Positions 8,542-17,090 of a stretch of DNA of 34,211 nt are shown here, one piece after another; within the stretch, counting starts at the first letter, position 1, and every line of letters begins with the position of its first letter. Position numbers and translations under genes: made by a program. The notes under the pieces were generated by a model. It did not search any database, was not told the origin of the DNA, and worked only from the letters and a program-made list of their open reading frames with translations. Origin of the DNA: an uncultured Alphaproteobacteria bacterium (GTDB taxonomy: Bacteria > Pseudomonadota > Alphaproteobacteria > Puniceispirillales > Puniceispirillaceae); assembly GCA_913048595.1 (NCBI GenBank), contig CAJWVJ010000007.1, positions 1 through 34,211 on the forward strand. The letters are read 5' to 3'.

Positions 8542-9252
8542 TCAGGCTTCGGCCGGTGCGCGAAGCGCGTAGCCGCTGCCGCGCACCGAGTGGATCAGGT
8601 TGGGCGTGCCATCATCATTGATGCGCGGCGCGTTGATGGCCTTGCGAAGGCGCGAGATATGGACATCCACCGTGCGCTCCTCGACGAAGACGCCATGCCC
8701 CCAGACGAGGTCCAGAAGCTGGCCGCGGGTGAAGACCCGGCCGGGGCGTTCCATCAGAATGGCAAGAAGGCGGCTTTCCTTCGGGCCGAGCGACACAAGA
8801 TGCCCGCCACGGGTGATTTCCATGGTGGTCTGGTTGAAGCGCAGGTCGTGGAATTCAAGAATTTCATCGGCAAGCGCGGGATGGGCCCGGCGCAGCAGGG
8901 CCCGCACCCGGCTGATCATCTCGCGCGGCGAGAATGGCTTGGAGATATAATCATCAGCGCCGATGTCGAGACCGAGGGTGCGATCCCCCTCCTCGCCACG
9001 CGCGCTGAGGATGATGATCGGCAACCACTTGGTTTCGGAGCGGGCACGAAGCGTGCGGCACACATCGATGCCGGACATCTGCGGCATCATCCAGTCGATG
9101 ATCGCCAGGTCGGGCCGGTGCTCCTCGATCAGATCGAGCGCCTGCTGCCCATCCCCGGCGCGTATCACATCAAAATCGGCCTGCGCCAGATTATAGGCCA
9201 AGAGTTCCAGCTGGTTTGGCTCGTCATCGGCAACAAGGATGCGGATCGACAT
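8542..9252 (-). CDS. phoB: Phosphate regulon response regulator PhoB (OmpR family)
   Basis: 236 residues. The receiver domain (1-120) has the acidic pair D9-D10, phosphoacceptor D53 (IIDWMMPQMSG) and the conserved Lys in ISKPFSPRE. A C-terminal winged-helix domain (about 130-233) ends with RTVDVHISRLRKAI and VRGSGYAL. When phosphorylated by PhoR under phosphate starvation it activates Pho-box promoters. The ATG at 9252 has AAGGAA upstream. A Pho box at 9306-9323 lies just upstream, which points to autoregulation. The gene follows phoR, separated by a 16-bp tandem repeat, and the pst operon it should control lies about 9 kb away with its own Pho boxes. Confidence 0.95.
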   Translation of the reverse strand: MSIRILVADDEPNQLELLAYNLAQADFDVIRAGDGQQALDLIEEHRPDLAIIDWMMPQMSGIDVCRTLRARSETKWLPIIILSARGEEGDRTLGLDIGADDYISKPFSPREMISRVRALLRRAHPALADEILEFHDLRFNQTTMEITRGGHLVSLGPKESRLLAILMERPGRVFTRGQLLDLVWGHGVFVEERTVDVHISRLRKAINAPRINDDGTPNLIHSVRGSGYALRAPAEA

Positions 9253-9305
9253 ATTGATCAGGTTCCTTTTCTCTTCCGACAGACACCAGCAGATGCCACA
9301 GGATC

Positions 9306-9323
9306 GTTACAATTTTGTGACGC
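9306..9323 (-). promoter_or_regulatory. Pho box upstream of phoB
   Basis: On the minus strand the site reads GCGTCAC-AAAA-TTGTAAC, two 7-base units separated by 4 bases, close to the consensus CTGTCAT-N4-CTGTCAT. It lies 54 bases upstream of the phoB ATG and uses the same half-sites (TTGTAAC, GCGTCA) as the four-unit array upstream of pstS, which strengthens the call. Confidence 0.7.
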
Positions 9324-9343
9324 GGCTATTTTGTGACGCGGCT
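9312..9343. repeat. 16-bp perfect tandem duplication between phoR and phoB
   Basis: The unit attttgtgacgcggct occurs twice back to back (9312-9327 and 9328-9343). Read on the minus strand it carries the GCGTCAC-AAAA half of the Pho box, so the duplication adds a second upstream half-site at 16-base spacing. The phoR stop codon (TAG, 9344-9342) sits at its upstream end. Confidence 0.95.
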
Positions 9344-10400
9344 ATCCATCGCCGAGAACCGGCAGCGACACGGCGAATGTCGTGACACCGTCGGCAGAGC
9401 TGGAGATCTGCATCCGGCCCCGATGCCGGTTCACGATATGCTTGACGATGGCAAGCCCGAGGCCGGTGCCGCCAATCTGGCGTGACCGCGCCTTGTCGAC
9501 CCGGTAGAACCGCTCGGTCAGGCGGTGCAGGTGCTTTTCGGAGACGGGCTCGCCCATGTTGGTGACCGAGATGACAACCAGGTCATCCCCCTGCGCGCCG
9601 ATGTCGATGTCGACGTCGATGGTGGTGTCCTCGAACCCGTATTTGATCGCATTCTCGATCAGGTTGTGAAAAACCTCGTTGATTTCGTCCGAATAGCCCT
9701 TCATCACAGGCCGGTCCGCACTGTTGGGCCGGCTGTCCGACAGCAGGATCCGCATCCGGCGCTGCGCGGCGCGCGCCTCGAGGCTGGCGATCACCGATTT
9801 CACCACCTCCAGAAGCGGCACCCGCTCGTCCGGCACGATATGCTCGTCAACCTCGACCCGCGACAGCGACAGCAGATCGTCGATCAGCCGCGACATACGT
9901 CCGGCCTCTTCCTCCATGATCTTCAGAAAACGCTGTTGCGTCGGCCAGTCCCGCACATCATTGACCAGGATGGTCTCGATGAAACCGGCAAGGCTTGTCA
10001 GCGGCGAGCGAAGCTCATGGCTGACATTGGCAACGAAATCCCGGCGGACCTTCTCGAGGTTGCGCTGCAGCGTCATGTCGAGAATCAGCACCATGATCAG
10101 CCCGTCATCCATGCGCCGGATGCGGACATTGAATTCCATGGCGACGCTTGTCTGCGAGGAATGAACCAATGTGCATGAGTTCTCGCAACTGGCAACAACC
10201 TTGCCGACATCATCCGAGGTGAAGATGTCGAGAAGCGGCCTGCCGACAAGACCTTCGCCAAGAAAGCGCACCGCGGCGCTGTTGGCGGACAGTACGATGC
10301 CGGAATCATCAGCCACAAGAAGCCCGTCATCAAGCATGCGCCCGACTTCACTGAGCACGCGTGGCTCGATGACAGATGCGGTGTCCTTGGGGGCGTTCAT
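9342..10400 (-). CDS. phoR: Phosphate regulon sensor histidine kinase PhoR, apparently soluble
   Basis: 352 residues. A PAS-like sensor region (about 14-112) is followed by a HisKA domain with phosphoacceptor H128 ([12 protein letters not shown]) and a HATPase domain with the N box ([10 protein letters not shown]) and G boxes ([13 protein letters not shown]). The context before phoB identifies it as PhoR, which phosphorylates PhoB when phosphate is low. PhoR normally has N-terminal membrane helices, and none is seen here. The ATG at 10400 is chosen because an upstream TTG at 10463 would lie inside the terminator hairpin after ppx. Signals from Pst/PhoU would then have to reach a cytosolic kinase (inference). 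Confidence 0.9.
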   Translation of the reverse strand: MNAPKDTASVIEPRVLSEVGRMLDDGLLVADDSGIVLSANSAAVRFLGEGLVGRPLLDIFTSDDVGKVVASCENSCTLVHSSQTSVAMEFNVRIRRMDDGLIMVLILDMTLQRNLEKVRRDFVANVSHELRSPLTSLAGFIETILVNDVRDWPTQQRFLKIMEEEAGRMSRLIDDLLSLSRVEVDEHIVPDERVPLLEVVKSVIASLEARAAQRRMRILLSDSRPNSADRPVMKGYSDEINEVFHNLIENAIKYGFEDTTIDVDIDIGAQGDDLVVISVTNMGEPVSEKHLHRLTERFYRVDKARSRQIGGTGLGLAIVKHIVNRHRGRMQISSSADGVTTFAVSLPVLGDG

Positions 10401-10451
10401 CTCTGACCCGTTGCGTGTCTGCGCGGCAAGGCAGGCCTCGGCGCTGCGGTG

Positions 10452-10489
10452 AAAATATAGCAAGGCCGGTCGGGAGTGACCAGCCTTGC
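10452..10489 (-). terminator. Rho-independent terminator after ppx
   Basis: On the minus strand arms GCAAGGCTGGTC and GACCGGCCTTGC pair over 12 positions (one T-G wobble) around a six-base loop, followed by TATATTTT. It lies 15 bases after the ppx stop and before phoR, so phoR probably starts from its own promoter or by readthrough. Confidence 0.75.
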
Positions 10490-10504
10490 GAGGCGGCGTG
10501 GCGC

Positions 10505-12019
10505 CTACGCCCCCTCGATCTGCGGTGCCAGATTCGCGCTTTGCGCCAGCTGGAAGAAACGGCGCTTGGCATGGCTGTCGACAAGCGGCACGCCGCTGGG
10601 ATCGACATGCAGCGTCAGCACCCTGCCGTCATGGCTGAGACGAAGCTTCTGCAGGTCCTGTGCGGTGCCGCCGGAGAAGGTCAGCGCGAACCGCAGCCCC
10701 AGCCCGATGGTCGTGGCCTCGGCGCGGCGGCGGCGGCCAAGGATGGCGGACAGCTCCGGCGGCCGCGATTTGTTCGTCTTGCGCCCGACATAGCGGTGAT
10801 AGATGGCGGTGGCCAGCCAGATGCGTTCCTTGTGGGTGACGCAATTCACCGGCAGGCCAAGAACCCGCCGCGCGCCAAGGTCGCCGCGCACATCCTCATG
10901 TTCGTTCCAGCACATGTCCGACAGGAAACAGGCCGCCTCGAGAAGCCGTTCATAGCGCGCCCGGTTGCGTTCCGCGGTCGGGTCATCATCCGACCCGTGG
11001 CGGCGGAATAGCGGGCGAAGCAGTTCGACAAGCGCCTCCGGCACCCCGGCGAACCGGTGTGAGGCGCGCGATATCTCCTGACAGACAACCTGCAGGAAAT
11101 CGGCACGGTCACCGTCCCCGAGCTCACGGTCGGCAATCAGCCCGTCGCGGATGCTGGTGCCGCTGACGACAATCCGACCGGCGGCGCTCTGCTGAAGCAG
11201 GTTCCGCATGATCAGCGCCGCCATCGGCATGGTCTTCTGGCGGCCAAGCGGCACACCCGACATGTCGGGGGATTCGCGGCAGAAGGCAGCCAGAAGATTG
11301 TCCGCCTCGTCACCCGGGATACGAAGCCCGTGAAGCACCGGAAGCGGGTATCCGGTCTGTTCGATGTAGGCAAGCCCGAGCGCGCGGAACGACCCGCCAA
11401 CACCATAGATGCGGTCTGTCCACCCCGCGCCAAGCCAGGGGGCCTTGTCGAAGGCCGCGCTGATCTCTTCCTGCGAGACAATCGACAGATGTCCGAAATT
11501 GAAGCTTGTCGAATTCAGCACCGCGCCGCGTTCAAGCTGGACGACTTCAAGGCTGCCACCGCCAAGATCGGCGACAAGCCCCGATGCCTCGGGAATGTTC
11601 AGGGTCAGGCCGCGCGACACGAAATGCGCCTCCTCGACCTGCGTCAGCACCTGGATGGGCTTGCCGATGATGGCCTCGGCTGGACCGGTGAATTCGACCC
11701 CGTTGCGGGCGCGGCGGACCGCCGCCGTCGCCACAGCATGGATCGTGGTCACCCCCATCGCCGACATGATCCGCGCAAACCGCGACAGCGCCGCCAGCGC
11801 CACCTGGATGCGGTCCGGCTGCAGCATGTCATCCTCGCCAAGCCCCTCGCCAAGACGGCAGTTGGATCGCTCGTTGAACAGCGGGAACGGATAGCGCCCG
11901 CCGCTGGCATAGATCACAAGCCGGATGGAATTGGACCCGATATCGATCACCGCGATCGGAGCTTCGCGGCCGGTCTTGCCAATTTCGGCCAGTACGCTGG
12001 TGCCTGCCTGCATCGCCAT
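10505..12019 (-). CDS. ppx: Exopolyphosphatase / Ppx-GppA family phosphatase
   Basis: 504 residues. The ASKHA-type N-terminal motif is VIDIGSNSIRLVIY (about 23-36) and the second nucleotide/phosphate motif is VADLGGGSLEVVQLE. These define the Ppx/GppA family, which removes terminal phosphate from polyphosphate or from pppGpp. An extended C-terminal helical region beyond the catalytic core (about 310-504) fits the long Ppx form. Two ATGs (12019 and 12013) are possible; the first begins two bases after the thiolase stop. Its position ahead of phoR-phoB supports a role in polyphosphate and phosphate balance. A terminator follows it. Confidence 0.9.
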   Translation of the reverse strand: MAMQAGTSVLAEIGKTGREAPIAVIDIGSNSIRLVIYASGGRYPFPLFNERSNCRLGEGLGEDDMLQPDRIQVALAALSRFARIMSAMGVTTIHAVATAAVRRARNGVEFTGPAEAIIGKPIQVLTQVEEAHFVSRGLTLNIPEASGLVADLGGGSLEVVQLERGAVLNSTSFNFGHLSIVSQEEISAAFDKAPWLGAGWTDRIYGVGGSFRALGLAYIEQTGYPLPVLHGLRIPGDEADNLLAAFCRESPDMSGVPLGRQKTMPMAALIMRNLLQQSAAGRIVVSGTSIRDGLIADRELGDGDRADFLQVVCQEISRASHRFAGVPEALVELLRPLFRRHGSDDDPTAERNRARYERLLEAACFLSDMCWNEHEDVRGDLGARRVLGLPVNCVTHKERIWLATAIYHRYVGRKTNKSRPPELSAILGRRRRAEATTIGLGLRFALTFSGGTAQDLQKLRLSHDGRVLTLHVDPSGVPLVDSHAKRRFFQLAQSANLAPQIEGA

Positions 12020-12021
12020 TC

Positions 12022-13212
12022 TCAGACAAGCTCGATGGCGATGGCGGTGCCCTCGCCGCCACCGATGCAGATGGCGGCGATACCGCGCTTCAGTCCACGC
12101 GTCTCGAGCGCGTTCAACAAGGTCACGATGATGCGGCTTCCCGAGGCGCCGATCGGATGGCCAAGGGCGCAGGCCCCGCCATTCACATTCACCCTGTCGG
12201 CCGGGATGCCGTGTTCGTGCATGAAGGCCATGGGGACCACCGCGAAGGCCTCGTTCACCTCCCACAGATCGACATCGCCAACCGTCCAGCCAAGCCTGTC
12301 CATAAGCCTGGCCGCGGCCGGTACCGGCGCGGTGGTGAACCATTGCGGGGCATGCGAATGGCTGGCATGGGCCAGAATCCGCGCGCGTGGTTTCAGGCCC
12401 TGTTCAGCCGCCATGGCAGCGCTAGTCACCACAAGGGCCGCCGCCCCGTCGGAAATCGAGGACGCATTGGCCGCGGTCACGGTGCCATCCTTGGCGAAGG
12501 CCGGTTTCAGCTGCGGAATCTTCTCTGGCCGCGCCTTGCCGGGCTGTTCGTCGGCGGTGATGACAATCTCTCCCTTGCGGGTGGCCACGCTGACATCGGC
12601 AATCTCGCCGGCGAAGACGTCGCTGGCCTGCGCCGCCAGCGCGCGTTCCAGCGAGCGCAGCGCGAAATCATCCTGCGCCCCGCGCGAGAACTGGTAGCGC
12701 GCGGCACAATCCTCGGCAAAGCTTCCCATCAGCCGGCCGCGGTCATAGGCATCCTCCAGACCATCAAGGAACATGTGGTCCTGAATCGTCTGATGGCCAA
12801 GTCGCGCGCCGCCGCGGGTGGATGGAGACAGGTAGGGGGCGTTGGTCATGCTTTCCATGCCGCCGGCGACAACAAGGCCGGCGCTTCCTGCGCGCACAAG
12901 GTCATGCGCCATCATCACCGTCTTCATGCCCGACCCGCATACCTTGTTCAGCGTCGATGCCGGCACGTCCTCGCCAAGACCGGCAGCGAACCCCGCCTGG
13001 CGCGCCGGGGCCTGGCCCACCCCGGCAGGCAGCACGCATCCCATGATCAGCTCATCAACTGATTCGGCGCCGGTACCGGCATTGGCAAGCGCGGCGGCGA
13101 TGGCCGCCCCGCCAAGCTGCGGCGCGCTCAGCGGCGCAAAATCGCCCTGAAAAGCGCCCATTGGCGTGCGGGCGGCACCGGCAATGACGATGTGGTCGGC
13201 GGCATCTGACAT
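12022..13212 (-). CDS. Acetyl-CoA C-acyltransferase (thiolase)
   Basis: 396 residues, the usual thiolase length. The nucleophile is C92 in NKVCGSGMKT. The C-terminal motifs are NVNGGACALGHPIGASGSR with the catalytic His and the second-Cys region CIGGGEG. It condenses or cleaves acyl-CoA, either in acetoacetyl-CoA formation (AtoB/PhaA type) or in beta-oxidation; sequence alone does not decide. The ATG at 13212 follows GGGGAGAGA. The gene diverges from malonyl-CoA decarboxylase across 191 bases and is followed after two bases by ppx. No PHB synthase or reductase is adjacent. Confidence 0.93.
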   Translation of the reverse strand: MSDAADHIVIAGAARTPMGAFQGDFAPLSAPQLGGAAIAAALANAGTGAESVDELIMGCVLPAGVGQAPARQAGFAAGLGEDVPASTLNKVCGSGMKTVMMAHDLVRAGSAGLVVAGGMESMTNAPYLSPSTRGGARLGHQTIQDHMFLDGLEDAYDRGRLMGSFAEDCAARYQFSRGAQDDFALRSLERALAAQASDVFAGEIADVSVATRKGEIVITADEQPGKARPEKIPQLKPAFAKDGTVTAANASSISDGAAALVVTSAAMAAEQGLKPRARILAHASHSHAPQWFTTAPVPAAARLMDRLGWTVGDVDLWEVNEAFAVVPMAFMHEHGIPADRVNVNGGACALGHPIGASGSRIIVTLLNALETRGLKRGIAAICIGGGEGTAIAIELV

Positions 13213-13403
13213 CAGGTCTCTCCCCGGAGGCCGTGGCTGACAGCGCAACAATGGCGCGTGCCGATCCTAGGGGGCATGGCAGTCTTTTTCAAACCTTTGC
13301 GGCATCGCCGGACAATGGCTGTGTTTTTCATGCCGCCGGGCACCGGCAGCTATGGCATAATATGCGGGTGAAGGGACCCGATCGGACGAGGCAGGGCGAC
13401 AGG

Positions 13404-14699
13404 ATGCGTATTCTTCAATCAATGCTGACGGCCCTTGTCAGCGCGCCGACGCGCATCGGTGTTCTGGGCTGGCTCCAGGACCGCGAATTCGATGACGCCC
13501 CCGAGGCGCTGGTCGAAGCGGTTCTGTCGGCAACCGGCGAAGTGTCCTCGCTTGTCTGCGCGGGACGGCTTCTCGACCAGATCGAAACAATGGATGCTTC
13601 GGCGCTGGCCGACCTCGTCGCGCATCTCGCCGAGTCCCATGATCTGGACACGGCGGCGCTGTCGGCGGCGGCGGCGGCGTATGGGGGCAATCCCGACCCG
13701 AAAGGCCTTGCCGATATCGCCCGCCTTGCCGAGCCGCGCTGGGTGGAATTGTTCCGGCGGCTGAACGCCACCGATGGCGGCACCGTGCGTCTGGTAAGGC
13801 TGCGGCAGCGTGTTCTCGACATGGGTCGCAAAAATATCTCGGCGGCGCGGCTTGATGGCGGGCTGCAGTCGCTTCTTCGGATGTGGTTCAACCCCGGCTT
13901 TCTGATCCTGCAGCCGATCGACTGGTCGACGCCTGCCAATATCCTGGAGAAGATCATCGCCTATGAGGCCGTGCATGCCATCTCCTCATGGGATGATCTG
14001 CGCGCAAGGCTGGCCCCCGAAGACAGGCGGTGCTTCGCCTTCTTCCACCCGCTGATGCCAGAAGAGCCGCTGATCTTCGTCGAGGTGGCTTTGACCGAGG
14101 AGATTCCGCGGGCCATCGAACCTGTGCTGCAGATCGAGCGCGAGGCACTTGCCGCGCATCAGGCCAGCACGGCGGTGTTCTATTCGATCTCGAACTGCCA
14201 GCCCGGGCTTGCCGGTATTTCCTTCGGCAATTTCCTGATCAAACGGGTGGCGCAGGAGCTGAAGCAGGAATTTCCCGAGCTGAAGCGGTTCGTCACGCTG
14301 TCACCTGTTCCGGGGCTGATGAAATGGCTTCGCGGCGCGCAGCCCGACCTTGCCGCGCGGTTCGACGGCGCGGATGCCGGCTTCTGGAATGGCGAGGCGG
14401 CGGATCAGGAAAAGCCCTTCCTTGCCGCGGCGATGCGATATTTCACCAGGTCCGACCGGCCGGATGGCTGGCCGAATGACCCGGTGGCGCGCTTTCACCT
14501 TGGCAATGGCGCGGTTCTGGAACAGCTCAATTACGGCGGCGACAGGTCCGGCAAGAGCATGGCGCAGTCGGGCGGGCTGATGGTGAATTACCTGTATGAC
14601 CTGAAAGTGGTCGAATCGAACCACGAAGCCTTCCATGAAACCAAGGCCGTGCCGCTGTCCTCAGCGCTCAGGCAGCTGCAGAAATCAGTTTCCGGCTGA
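13404..14699 (+). CDS. Malonyl-CoA decarboxylase
   Basis: 431 residues. It converts malonyl-CoA to acetyl-CoA and CO2. The N-terminal half is helical. The catalytic half has FHPLMPEEPLIFVEVALT, then FYSISNCQPGLAGISFGNFL (about 260-280, with the conserved Ser of the active site) and FHLGNGAVLEQLNYGGD near 363 with the conserved His, as in the GNAT-like fold of human MLYCD. The ATG at 13404 is preferred for its nearby purine-rich site, but an in-frame ATG at 13362 is possible. It diverges from the thiolase, and no malonyl-CoA synthetase (matB) or transporter gene is adjacent. The 191-base gap upstream holds promoters for both genes, but I cannot place them firmly. Confidence 0.9.
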   Translation: MRILQSMLTALVSAPTRIGVLGWLQDREFDDAPEALVEAVLSATGEVSSLVCAGRLLDQIETMDASALADLVAHLAESHDLDTAALSAAAAAYGGNPDPKGLADIARLAEPRWVELFRRLNATDGGTVRLVRLRQRVLDMGRKNISAARLDGGLQSLLRMWFNPGFLILQPIDWSTPANILEKIIAYEAVHAISSWDDLRARLAPEDRRCFAFFHPLMPEEPLIFVEVALTEEIPRAIEPVLQIEREALAAHQASTAVFYSISNCQPGLAGISFGNFLIKRVAQELKQEFPELKRFVTLSPVPGLMKWLRGAQPDLAARFDGADAGFWNGEAADQEKPFLAAAMRYFTRSDRPDGWPNDPVARFHLGNGAVLEQLNYGGDRSGKSMAQSGGLMVNYLYDLKVVESNHEAFHETKAVPLSSALRQLQKSVSG

Positions 14700-14713
14700 A
14701 GCGCATAGCCCGC

Positions 14714-15712
14714 TCAGCCATCCCGCCTGAGATGTGACAGGCGCTGCTGCTGCGCCGCCAGCGCGGCGTGATATTCCGCCGCCAGCCTGTCCACCAGATC
14801 AGCCACGCGCGGCACATCACCGACGCTGCCGACACCATGGCCGGCCGACCAGATATCCCGCCAGGCGGTGCGTTCGTTCGTGCGCGCGCTCAGCGCGTCG
14901 GCGATTTCGCGGCTGATCTCGGCCTCCGGCGCGCCGCCGCCTTGCGGCGCGATCCCGGCCTCGGCAAGGCTTGCGGCAAGGAAATTGGCATTGACGCCGG
15001 AGACCCGGTCGGTCTCGACGATATCCTTCACCGTGCTGTCCAAGATCATGCTCTTGTAATCTTCGGGCGAACGACATTCGGCCGTCCCGATGAAGCGCGT
15101 TCCCATATAGGCAAGGTCGGCCCCCATCACCTGCGCGGCGGCAATGTCACCGCCTGTCGCCATCGCGCCGGACAGCATCAGCGTGCCGTCAAACACCTGG
15201 CGGATTTCGTTGACAAGGGCGAAGGGGCTGGCCTTGCCGGTATGGCCGCCGGCCCCCGCCGCCACCGCGATCAGCCCGTCGACACCGGCCTCGATGGCCT
15301 TGTTCGCGTGACGCAGATTGATCACATCGTGAAACACCAGCCCGCCATAATCATGCACCGCGCCGACAAGTTCCGGCACCGCGCCAAGCGAGGTGATGAC
15401 AAGCGGCACCCGGTGGCGGATGACCATGTCGAGCTCGTCCCGAAGCGCATCATTGCTGCGATGCACGATGAGATTGGCCCCGAAAGGCGGGGCCGGATGG
15501 CCTGTTTCGGCCTCGATGGCGGCGCAGCCCTCGCCGATCTCGGTCAGCCATTCATCAAGACCTTCGACAGATCGCCGGTTCTTCACCGGCAAACTGCCGA
15601 CGATGCCGGCGCGGCAGCAGGCCAGAACCAGTTCCGGCCCGGACGCAAGAAACATCGGCGCGGCGATCAGCGGCAGCCTGAGGCGCCCGTCGAAGATCGG
15701 GGATAACGGCAT
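14714..15712 (-). CDS. Nitronate monooxygenase / 2-nitropropane dioxygenase family flavoprotein
   Basis: 332 residues forming a TIM-barrel FMN protein. It opens RLRLPLIAAPMFLASGPELVLA, and the phosphate/substrate motif AAGAGGHTGK is at 151-160, with H157 matching the catalytic His of class I enzymes. The FMN-binding stretch MLSGAMATGGDIAAAQVMGA follows. Enzymes of this family oxidise toxic nitronates to carbonyls and nitrite, though many relatives have other roles. The ATG at 15712 has AGGGACAG upstream. It diverges from the nitrile hydratase operon across 149 bases and converges on malonyl-CoA decarboxylase with 14 bases between the stops. Confidence 0.88.
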   Translation of the reverse strand: MPLSPIFDGRLRLPLIAAPMFLASGPELVLACCRAGIVGSLPVKNRRSVEGLDEWLTEIGEGCAAIEAETGHPAPPFGANLIVHRSNDALRDELDMVIRHRVPLVITSLGAVPELVGAVHDYGGLVFHDVINLRHANKAIEAGVDGLIAVAAGAGGHTGKASPFALVNEIRQVFDGTLMLSGAMATGGDIAAAQVMGADLAYMGTRFIGTAECRSPEDYKSMILDSTVKDIVETDRVSGVNANFLAASLAEAGIAPQGGGAPEAEISREIADALSARTNERTAWRDIWSAGHGVGSVGDVPRVADLVDRLAAEYHAALAAQQQRLSHLRRDG

Positions 15713-15778
15713 GGCAATCTGTCCCTGTTCACACCCCTGAGGAAAAAAACCTGATTCATCTTTCAGGGCCGGCGCGGT

Positions 15779-15802
15779 GATGGCAACGGGTTTCTTGCCA
15801 TC
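15779..15802. repeat. Inverted repeat in the nitronate monooxygenase / nitrile hydratase divergent gap
   Basis: Perfect 8-bp arms GATGGCAA and TTGCCATC flank an eight-base centre, 60 bases before the nitrile hydratase alpha ATG. It could be a regulator-binding site or a leader hairpin. No regulator gene is nearby. Confidence 0.4.
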
Positions 15803-15861
15803 CCGCCAGCGCCGTTACAGACCGCTGGACATCAATTGAAAATCCGGACCAAGATAGCGCC

Positions 15862-16410
15862 ATGCCACATGACCATCACGACGATAACCCGCACAGCCTG
15901 CTGCCGTCCGAACCGGCGCTGAGGGTCAAGGCGCTGGAGACCATCCTTGCCGAGAAGGGGCTTGTCGATCCGGCTGCACTGGATGCCATCATCGACCTAT
16001 ATGCGCATGAGATCGGCCCGCAGATCGGCGCCAGCCTTGTGGCGAAGGCCTGGGTGGATGACGGGTTTCGCGCCGGGCTTCTTGCCGATGCCAACACCGT
16101 GATCACCCAGCTTGGCCATGGTGGCCGGCAGGGCGAGCATGTGGTTGTGGTCGAGAACAGCCCCGACACCCACAATATGGTCGTCTGCACGCTATGCAGC
16201 TGTTACCCCTGGCCGCTCCTCGGCATTCCGCCGGGATGGTACAAGTCGGACGCCTACCACGCCCGCGCCGTTCGTGAACCGCGCGCCGTGCTTGCCGAGT
16301 TCGGCGTCACCCTTGCCGACGGCATGGATGAGGCGGCGCTGGCCGCGCTGGTCACGCGTGATTCGATGATCGGCACCGGCCTGCCACGGGCCCCGGGGGC
16401 ATCGACATGA
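15862..16410 (+). CDS. nthA: Nitrile hydratase alpha subunit, cobalt-type, with internal deletion
   Basis: 182 residues. The metal-binding claw is C109-T-L-C112-S-C114 followed by YPWPLLG; Thr at the second position marks the cobalt class. The metal centre adds water to nitriles to give amides. The flanking HNMVVCTLC and YHARAVREPRAVLAEFG are standard. However, the chain passes from LAEFGVTLAD straight to GMDEAALAALVTRDSMIG. The roughly 25-residue strand that family members carry there (WDS...R...VLP.RPAGT.G) is missing at about residue 153. The N-terminus is His/Asp-rich. The ribosome site is weak. The stop overlaps the beta gene as ATGA. It is convergent with the enoyl-CoA-hydratase gene through the operon end. 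Confidence 0.88.
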   Translation: MPHDHHDDNPHSLLPSEPALRVKALETILAEKGLVDPAALDAIIDLYAHEIGPQIGASLVAKAWVDDGFRAGLLADANTVITQLGHGGRQGEHVVVVENSPDTHNMVVCTLCSCYPWPLLGIPPGWYKSDAYHARAVREPRAVLAEFGVTLADGMDEAALAALVTRDSMIGTGLPRAPGAST

Positions 16411-17090
16411 CCCGCATCCATGACATGGGCGGGCGCTTCGGTGATGGTCCGGTGCCGCGCGAAGCGGATGAAACCAGGGTGTTCGCCATAGGCTGGCATG
16501 CCCGCGCGCTGGCGCTGACCGTGGCGGCAGGGGCGCTTGGCAAATGGAATATCGACGCCTCGCGCCATGGCCGCGAACGGCTGCCACCAGCCGATTACGC
16601 ACGGCTCAGCTATTACGAGAAATGGCTCGCCGGGCTGGCGAAGATGCTCGTGGAACGCGGCATCGCCACTGCCGAGGAAATCGCCGCCGGACGAAGTCCT
16701 GCGCCGGCGCCTGATGACCTGACGGAAAAATGCCTTGTCGCCGCGCGGGTGGTGCCTGCCCTTCGCAGCGGCGGACCCTCGGCGCGCAGCAGCACCGCCG
16801 CCCCGGCCTTTGCCATCGGATCGCGGGTCCGCACCCGCCCGATCGCCGAGAATGAAACCGTGGCTGGCGGCCATACCCGCCTTCCCGCCTACGCGGCCGG
16901 ACGGCCGGGCACAGTGGTTCTGCGTCATGGCGCGCATGTCTTTCCCGACAGAAACGCGCATTTCCACGGCGAGGCCCCGCGGCATCTCTACACCATCAGC
17001 TTCGCCGCCTCCGATCTGTGGCAGCATGCCGAATCCGCCGGGGACGAGGTGCGGCTCGATCTGTGGGAAAGCTATCTGGTGCCGGAATGA
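16407..17090 (+). CDS. nthB: Nitrile hydratase beta subunit
   Basis: 227 residues. The N-terminal half has the family pattern: IHDMGGRFGDGPV, then GALGKWNIDASRHGRERLPP and YYEKWLAGLAKMLVERG. The C-terminal SH3-like barrel has FAIGSRVRTRP, TRLPAYAAGRPGTVV and ASDLWQHAESAGDEVRLDLWES. It pairs with the alpha subunit, and its arginines help shape the active site. It starts inside the alpha stop and overlaps the activator start, both as ATGA, giving strict translational coupling of three proteins. The length is near normal, so the shortening seen in alpha is not mirrored here. Confidence 0.92.
   Translation: MTRIHDMGGRFGDGPVPREADETRVFAIGWHARALALTVAAGALGKWNIDASRHGRERLPPADYARLSYYEKWLAGLAKMLVERGIATAEEIAAGRSPAPAPDDLTEKCLVAARVVPALRSGGPSARSSTAAPAFAIGSRVRTRPIAENETVAGGHTRLPAYAAGRPGTVVLRHGAHVFPDRNAHFHGEAPRHLYTISFAASDLWQHAESAGDEVRLDLWESYLVPE

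Noticed and set aside
10401-10463. TTG start for phoR at 10463
   Set aside because: It falls inside the terminator hairpin after ppx; the ATG at 10400 is better placed.
12020-12343. Extension of ppx upstream to 12343
   Set aside because: It lies wholly inside the thiolase gene in another frame, and the conserved Ppx sequence starts after 12019.
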